Made by a program: the position numbers and the translations under genes | Shown here: piece after piece, positions 57,836-64,000 of the stretch | Layout of the letters: the number at the start of each line of letters is the position of its first letter | Position numbering within the stretch: the stretch's first letter is position 1 | The notes under the pieces: generated by a model | What the model saw: only the letters and a program-made list of their open reading frames with translations | Database searches by the model: none | What the model was told of the DNA's origin: nothing | NCBI GenBank assembly: GCA_002633005.1 | Contig: NMRA01000264.1 | Span: 380,859-444,858, forward strand | Reading direction: 5' to 3' | Source: Phoronis australis | Taxonomy: Eukaryota; Phoronida; Phoronidae | Length of the DNA: 64,000 nucleotides

Positions 57836-60337
57836 CATATGCGTTTCCATCCTTTTAAATTCAGCAGAAGCCGACGGTAAGTTTATAGACAGCCCTCCGT
57901 CGTAGCTCAAAAACCTGAATTTAACTATAACCATGTTTGCTTGCTCTGAGAAAACACCGAAGAGCACGTTCAGATTTTTTGGGGGAAAGTAGGTCTAAAC
58001 CCAATAAAAACTCTGGTCAATGGAGATAGACTTCTCTTTTCACTAGTGCATACACAGCCTCACACACTTCATGCGAGCAACCCGATGGAAACAAATTTCA
58101 GTCCTTAGCATAATGCAAAATGAAGGTGATGCGGCAATGTTAAATATCACCCCGCAGATATGAGCCGGTTGAAATTACTGAACAAAGACTTGGAGTTTGC
58201 TCAGGAACTTCGACCATCCCAAAGTGAGCTGACGATTCAGAAAGGGCTATCTTGATAAAACTGCGTTTTGATTTTTTGAAGTCATCACCTTCCAGCTTGA
58301 AATTTCAAACGCCAGTTGTTATAAAAACTTCAAAATGAAAATGAAACTACCATAAATGATGAAACTTCATAGACTGGGTTACACAGAAAGTCATATTAAA
58401 ATATGCCAGTAGTTGCACCTTGACATTTAATGTTTAATACTCATGATAACACAGATTTTGTATTAGTTATATTTAGTAATACACAAACTCTCTTAAGTCA
58501 TGGTTAGTCTCTTAACATTCAACAACGTTGGGGAGTGCCTTTATTTAGGCAGTTCCCTACGTTTTAGCATAAGGGGACCCGGCTGAAGGTGGCCAAAGAG
58601 CGGAGCTCCTTTCTTAATACAGAGTAACCCACTTTTAAAGCTCGAAATTGAATTTCTTGCCTTGTCATTTAAATGAGAATAATTTAAAGTAATAAATTGT
58701 TCTTGATGATAAATCCCTAGTTACCAAAATTCCCAGTTAATTGCTGCTCCCCTTCACCTCGAGTGTACCACCTCCCTAATCACACAAAATTGCTTACTTC
58801 TAATAAACTCAACATCTGAACTACACTTAACCTCACTTAACTTTCACTTAACTTTTCAGCTTCTGGACTGCAACAAAAGTGGTAACAAATATACAACTTA
58901 TGCCCAAGTATGCACATGCAATTGGAATTGGAGTAAATGTGATTACTTCTACAGGCTGTCAACTTAGATGTGATGATGAGTTTTAATTAGAGGTAGCATG
59001 TACATGCAAACAAAATGCAGGAAACTGATATATTGGAAATTTTCACAAAAATAATCGCCAATGTTACCATTTTCATCTCTCAAAGGGTTCCAACCTTGTT
59101 GTGAAAGTTCAGTGTCACAGAACTGTCTCATGGTAGCTACATTCTAGAACTTAAAAATGATATACCATTTATTTGGTGCTACTGATCATTTATCAAAAAA
59201 TTATAAAATAAGATTTCCTTTGTCGACCATGTTGTGCCCTGAATTTCATAGTACATAAACTATGTCAGTCCAGAGAGAGCAATCATTTCCCACTAACACG
59301 TCCAAGGCAAGGGAATGTGCTTATTTTTTGTTAGCCCCTCAATAAAGAAAACCTTCACAGTACGCTTATGTACAGTACATATGATAAACAGTTTGTTCAT
59401 GATCAAAGCTTACAAAGAAATTTCTCAGTGGCTGAAGGCAGTTAAGGTGTATACTTAAGCACAGTATCAAACAGCATGTATACAGAATAGTAATTCTTGT
59501 ATTAATTCGTACAAACCTATATTTAGAAGTTTCTCTTGAAATGATTTGAGAACCTTAGAATACATGTTAGGCCCTACATACATTAACTAATAAAACTAAC
59601 CTTTGAACACATAAGGCAGAGGGCGCTGGTTTTTGGACATGTTAGAAGGCAGCCAATCTCCCAGCAGTTACTATAAAACTTGACTAGCATCTTGGAAGTA
59701 GTTCAAATATTAAATAAATGGAGTAAGATTTTACCACCTAACAATAACCCCGGTTAACCTGTTTAGCTTAAATGCAATCTAAATTTCTATATGATGCAAT
59801 ATGCGATACCATTATTCAGTAAACATTAAATCTGTAACTAACTAAAGTCACCTTCCACAAAAAAAGAACTTTTGACTTGGACAATTTACCGTTAGAAAAT
59901 TCGTCTGAACCTGTTCGTTTAGAGATTATTCCATGGCTTTGGGACCAAGCTCTACAAGTTGGCTTGTCAGGGCGTGTCACTTTACACAGCGCACATGAAC
60001 TTCCAGCTCTTTGCAAACCTATAGATCCCTTCCCAACTGAGCAAGGAACAAGTTGGGACCAATTTTACAGAGGTGAATGGTTTAAATTGAAAGTTTGTTT
60101 GAAGTTGGAGATAATTTTTTGTTGACTGTATTTTTGTTGCATGACACTCCAAACTAAAAGTGAAACAAGAAGCACTAATATTATTTAGATGTCAGACATG
60201 TAGTTTGACAATAGCTTCAAATCTTCCTGGTTTCAATAACTTCAAGCATTACTACCGAGTACACTATAATGGCAACTGGGTAAACATCAACCACGTTTTT
60301 GGCTAAACCCTGATCCTTGACCTTTTACTCGGAAGTT
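57836..60337. other. Region between PSMD2 and the minus-strand gene at 60338
   Basis: Contains AATAAA near 57998 and no supported exon. A block near 60048 (CAAGTTGGGACCAATTTTAC) resembles one near 53223 in PSMD2 intron 19, suggesting an old dispersed repeat. The left part may include PSMD2 3' UTR and the right part the 3' UTR of the next gene. Confidence 0.4.
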
Positions 60338-60953
60338 TTAACTGGCAGCCATAACCTGCAAACAAAAGAATGTCAGTCTTTAAAGATACTCTTTCTGATC
60401 CGCTTAAGGAAAAAAATTACTGAAAATGAATAAGACCGCAAACTCTGTTTTTTTAAATAATTTCTGGTGGTGCACCAACAAAACGGCCGCCACAGTTGAA
60501 CAGTGTCGAACATCACTTTTTATGGATTGCCAGTCAAACAATAAAACATATAATCATGATTAGTTGATTAAAATTCATTTACATTGAGTAAAATGAAATA
60601 ATTAAATTATGACCAGAGATGCACAGAAAACTATCAAGACAAAAAATGAAAGATCAAGAGTACGTAGATTTTGGCATCCACAATAATCCTGGACGCAGGA
60701 CCAAATGGAAAAATAGAAAATCTACATGGTGGTGATTACATTCTAAAAATTCATCATCATGGTGAGGACCGGTTATAAAAGAAATTACAAACTAAAAGAC
60801 TCATTTCCTACCTTATTAAGAATCCCCTCGGGAGTGAGTTCCCTTCGTGAGGTAGCAAACAATGCGAGATGATTAGGATGAAACAATTCTCCAACAGCTG
60901 TCTTGTGAGTCGCAACTTTAGCTTTGGACATCGGCTTCACCTTGCCACCTACC
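60338..60953 (-). CDS. Last two coding exons of an unrecognised gene, partial
   Basis: Exon 60953-60812 has an acceptor (ATTCTAG) and a donor (GTAGGA). It joins in phase 0 to a tiny terminal exon, 60355-60338 (acceptor TTTGCAG), that encodes VMAAS and a TAA stop. The larger exon reads GGKVKPMSKAKVATHKTAVG, ELFHPNHLALFATSRRELTP and EGILNK. The codon pattern, clean junctions and shared phase argue for a real gene, but I do not recognise the family. Upstream exons should lie above 60953 or beyond the window; none could be supported in 61-64 kb. Confidence 0.6.
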
Positions 60954-61430
60954 CTAGAATGTTATTGGCCAAACTTGTTTGGAAATGCATTTAATGTCAT
61001 GATATGATAAATTATATATACATTTAGTGAAAAACTAAATTGACAGGTTGTGTGTAACATTCTGATTCCATCCAACCAGGAAACAGACAACTACTGAAGC
61101 TCCTATACAATAAACCTTAATTAGCAACAAACCTACTTTCTGCTACAAAAATAAATCATTCAGCCACCTACCTAGTCGTCTACAAGACCTATGTTCGTAC
61201 TCTGTATTTTTCCCCCCCCCCATCCCGGGTGTCTGTTCAAAATTGTTCCTTTTCTCATTATACATTACCTGTTAGGCCGTTCCTAAGTTTTTTGTTTATA
61301 ATTTGTACATTTTCTTTAGGCTCTTCAGGTAGTTTTTTTGTTTTTTGTTTTGGTTCCATCATTAAGGGCTATTCATTGTACACCCCGATGGCGTTTTTTC
61401 CATGCCCATTTTGCAGAGTCTTATTTATTT
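60954..61430. other. Non-coding flank with possible retroelement 3' end
   Basis: Presumed intron of the minus-strand gene. A C-tract near 61212 and T-rich stretches are the only notable features. Confidence 0.3.
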
Positions 61431-61434
61431 TTTT

Positions 61435-62266
61435 TACTTACGTCATAATAACTAACATTATCCTCAACCCTCATCTTGTTTTACTCTGTAACATAGCTCG
61501 TGGTGTACCCCGGGCAAATAGATTACAATGAAAACTAATTTTGATTCAGGTCACTTACGAATACTTCCCATGATTACGGAATTTATCTCAAATTATTCCT
61601 TCGTCAAATTCGAGGAAAATTACTGTCGGAAAAAACTGAGTTTGTTAGTTGGTTATTGCTTGAGGCCAAGCACTGCAATCTGGCTTGCCATTGGGGGGTT
61701 GTTTTATGAGCTTCGCGTCATCTTAAACAATAATAAACTGCAATTTCTCCAAGCTCAGAAGCCATGTTCTATTTGCTAAAAATTTGTCCTGAGACCACAC
61801 TAGCGAGCAGACCAAAGTTAGTCTGAAAACGCAAGTGCAAAGCGAAAGGTTTGGTGCGGACTATTTTTATTGGCTGTCCTAAATTGTCTCGCCGTGTCAC
61901 GCCCTTTCGATGTTGGTGCTCACTGTATACTACTTAAATATATATCAAAAGCAAATAAATCTAACCAGATAAGGAGTGGAGCAACACGCGCATTAACAGT
62001 AAAGCTTTAAAGTTCAGAAAGGAGAATCTTAGTATGGTCATATGGGAAAGGAGAAAATTTGTGACGGTAGGTTATCACACTGGTCTAAAATAGGTCCAGA
62101 CCAATGTGCTGAACAAGTGTGAACTAACTGTAATGCAAGAGCAGCTTAAGAGTAACTCAAAGCCCAACAGAATTACTTTCTTCCCAGGGTAACTAGGGAG
62201 GCTAAGATGGTATCCATGTTTGAGACAATTTTGAAACACTAGGTCAATTAGGTTGAGGTCGTGAAC
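61435..62266. repeat. Direct duplication, copy 1
   Basis: From ACTTACGTCATAATAACTAA to TTAGGTTGAGGTCG the sequence is repeated almost base for base at 62996-64000. Both copies contain the same weak open frame starting at the ATGAAAACTAA near 61528. The copies differ by scattered substitutions, a 4-bp indel (AAATAAATC versus AAATC) and one large insertion in copy 2. Confidence 0.93.
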
Positions 62267-62386
62267 AGTACAAAAACAGTGCAATGAACTTGAACTATAC
62301 TCGCCTGGGTTCACGCCCATGTTCAGCTTAACACTCACAAACCGAAATTTTCAAATTAAGTTTCCTTTTTAAAGGCGAAGGCAACC

Positions 62387-62804
62387 TTTTTCATGTCATT
62401 TTCAGCAAAAATAGGGTTCGTTGATTATCCCAGACATATTTTTCACTTTTTTACAGCTTTTCGTAATTTAATTAATTACTCGTCGTCTACTCCGGAAGTG
62501 ACGTTTTGGGAGGCAAGAATTTCGCGCAAATTTCTTTTCATACAGTCTGACTGTGAGAGCAGTCGAGTCAGTCATTGTTCTACCTCGGTTGTGATAAGTT
62601 CGGTCGTCGTTTGCTTTTGTTTACGAGTCAGTCAACATGCCACGCTGTTGCTGCCTACCGAGAAGTACTCATTCTTGCCTCCTAAAACGTCACTTCCGGA
62701 GTAGAGGACGAGAAATTAATTAAATTACGAAAAGCTGTAATTAAGTGAAAAATATGTCTGGGATAATCAACAGACCTTATTTTTGCTAAACGTGACATGA
62801 AAAA
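62387..62804. mobile_element. TIR element with ~120-bp inverted ends (MITE)
   Basis: TTTTTCATGTCA opens and TGACATGAAAAA closes the element. The arms stay complementary through GATTATCCCAGACATATTTT and TACTCCGGAAGTGACGTTTT, for about 120 bp each. The centre is only about 170 bp. It lies between the two copies of the direct duplication. Confidence 0.85.
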
Positions 62805-62982
62805 NTTTGAAAAGACTATCCTTATTAATATTAAAGGCTTATGGTATTAGACAGGAAACTCTAACATTGTAACGTGTAAATATGTATATATGTATTGAAT
62901 ACCCGGACATGAAATTGCCACCTATACCAAATGTTGTAATGTAATATGTACAAATGAGATTAGCTCCAAGTGCAATAAACAA

Positions 62983-63004
62983 CCTCTCTCTCTCTCTCTC
63001 TCTC
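62983..63004. repeat. (CT)n microsatellite
   Basis: About ten CT units, directly before copy 2 of the duplication. Confidence 0.9.
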
Positions 63005-64000
63005 ACTTACGTCATAATAAATAACATTATACCACAATATTAGCTTCAAATGGCAGATAAAACCGTGTAATAACCCATAAAGTTATCTCACTAGTGAGAT
63101 AACGATTTGGCGGGAAACCGAGGACGGAGACGAACCCGGGACCTTGGTATCGCTGATCACCGACTTTAACCACTACACCACGCAGCGACTGACGTCTATA
63201 TTTATCCTCAATCCTCATCTTGTTTTACTCTGTAACATAGCTCGTGGTGTACCCCGGGCAAATAGATTACAATGAAAACTAATTTTGAATCAGGTCACTT
63301 ACGAATACTTCCCATGATTACGGAATTTATCTCAAATTATTCCTTCGTCAAATTCGAGGAAAATTACTGTCGAAAAAAACTGAGTTTGTTAGATGGTTAT
63401 TGCTTGAGGCCAAGCACTGCAATCTGGCTTGCCATTGGGGGTTGTTTTATGAGCTTCACGTCATCTTAAACAATAATAAACTGCAATTTCTCCAAGCTCA
63501 GAAGCCATGTTCCATTTGCTAAAAATTTGTCCTGAGACCGGACTAGCGAGCAGACCAAAGTTAGTCTGAAAACGCTAGTGCAAAGCGAAAGGTTTGGTGC
63601 GGACTATTTTTATCGGCTGTCCTAAATTGTCTCGCCATGTCACGCCCTTTCGATGTTGGTGCTCACTGTATACTACTTAAATATATATCAAAAGCAAATC
63701 TAACAAGATAAGGAGTGGAGCAACACGCGCACTAACAGTGAAGCTCTAAAGTTCAGAAAGGATAATCTTAGTACGGTCATATGGGAAAGGAGAAAATTTG
63801 TGACGGTGGGTTATCACACTGGTATAAAATAGGTCCAGACCAATGTGCTGAACAAGTGTGAACTAACTGTAATGCAAGAGCAGCTTAAGAGTAACTCAAA
63901 GCCCTACAGAATTACTTTCTTCCCAGGGTAACTAGGGAGGCTAAGATGGTATCCATGTTTGAGACAATTTTGAAACACTAGGCCAATTAGGTTGAGGTCG
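62996..64000. repeat. Direct duplication, copy 2 (runs off the window)
   Basis: Matches 61435-62266 at roughly 97 percent by eye and continues to the window end. It is interrupted by the ~175-bp tRNA-like insertion at 63031-63205, which copy 1 lacks. Confidence 0.93.
63031..63205 (-). repeat. tRNA-derived SINE insertion in copy 2
   Basis: The tRNA-like part on the minus strand has box A TGGTGTAGTGG (63180-63170) and box B GGTTCGTCTCC (63136-63126). The remainder includes a perfect 22-bp palindrome at 63082-63103 (arms GTTATCTCACT). TTAT precedes the insertion and TTAT ends it, consistent with a short target duplication. Copy 1 gives the empty site. Confidence 0.75.

Noticed and set aside
57512-57967. 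151-codon minus-strand frame
   Set aside because: It is spread across the hAT-like fragment and the palindrome, with no recognisable transposase motif.
63110-63190. Functional tRNA gene
   Set aside because: Box A and box B are present, but the ends do not form an acceptor stem and the sequence sits within a transposed insertion.

Overview
This is a stretch of an animal nuclear genome, AT-rich and full of introns and degraded mobile elements, with one sequencing gap (N run 49832-50014) and one single N (62805). The spliced genes are conserved in metazoans. The long introns, abundant MITE-like hairpins, tRNA-derived SINE-like sequences and a probable near-identical tandem duplication suggest a highly polymorphic marine invertebrate. 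I cannot name the species from sequence alone. Exon calls rest on reading-frame continuity across GT/AG junctions and on remembered family sequences, not on alignments.

Layout. (1) 1-5.5 kb holds repeat ends and AT-rich DNA. (2) 5.5-9.4 kb, + strand: the last three coding exons of TAF11, the TFIID histone-fold subunit, whose acidic N-terminal exons are not visible. (3) 9.4-14.9 kb lies between two convergent genes. (4) 14.9-34.4 kb, - strand: a complete KIF17/OSM-3 type kinesin-2 gene with 18 coding exons, one of them a 36-nt frame-preserving microexon; about 981 codons before the stop. (5) 34.4-36.0 kb: a divergent promoter region. (6) 36.0-56.5 kb, + strand: a complete PSMD2/Rpn1 gene for the 19S proteasome base, 21 coding exons, 900 codons. 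(7) 56.5-64.0 kb: hAT-like and foldback repeats, the last two coding exons of an unrecognised - strand gene (60338-60953), and a ~0.8 kb direct duplication reaching the window edge.

The three named genes share no pathway. TAF11 acts in transcription initiation, KIF17 in ciliary and dendritic transport, and PSMD2 in ubiquitin receptor docking at the proteasome. The only regulatory link suggested is the head-to-head KIF17/PSMD2 arrangement, with 1.6 kb between start codons.

The accessory content is rich. It includes a foldback element with an exact 9-bp target duplication in PSMD2 intron 1; a TIR element with the start of a THAP zinc finger in PSMD2 intron 15; two related elements bounded by TTAA, one with a hAT-like element nested inside; a dispersed hairpin MITE family; 26-bp and 31-bp satellite arrays in introns; and a 21-bp minisatellite that reads as an uninterrupted heptapeptide repeat.
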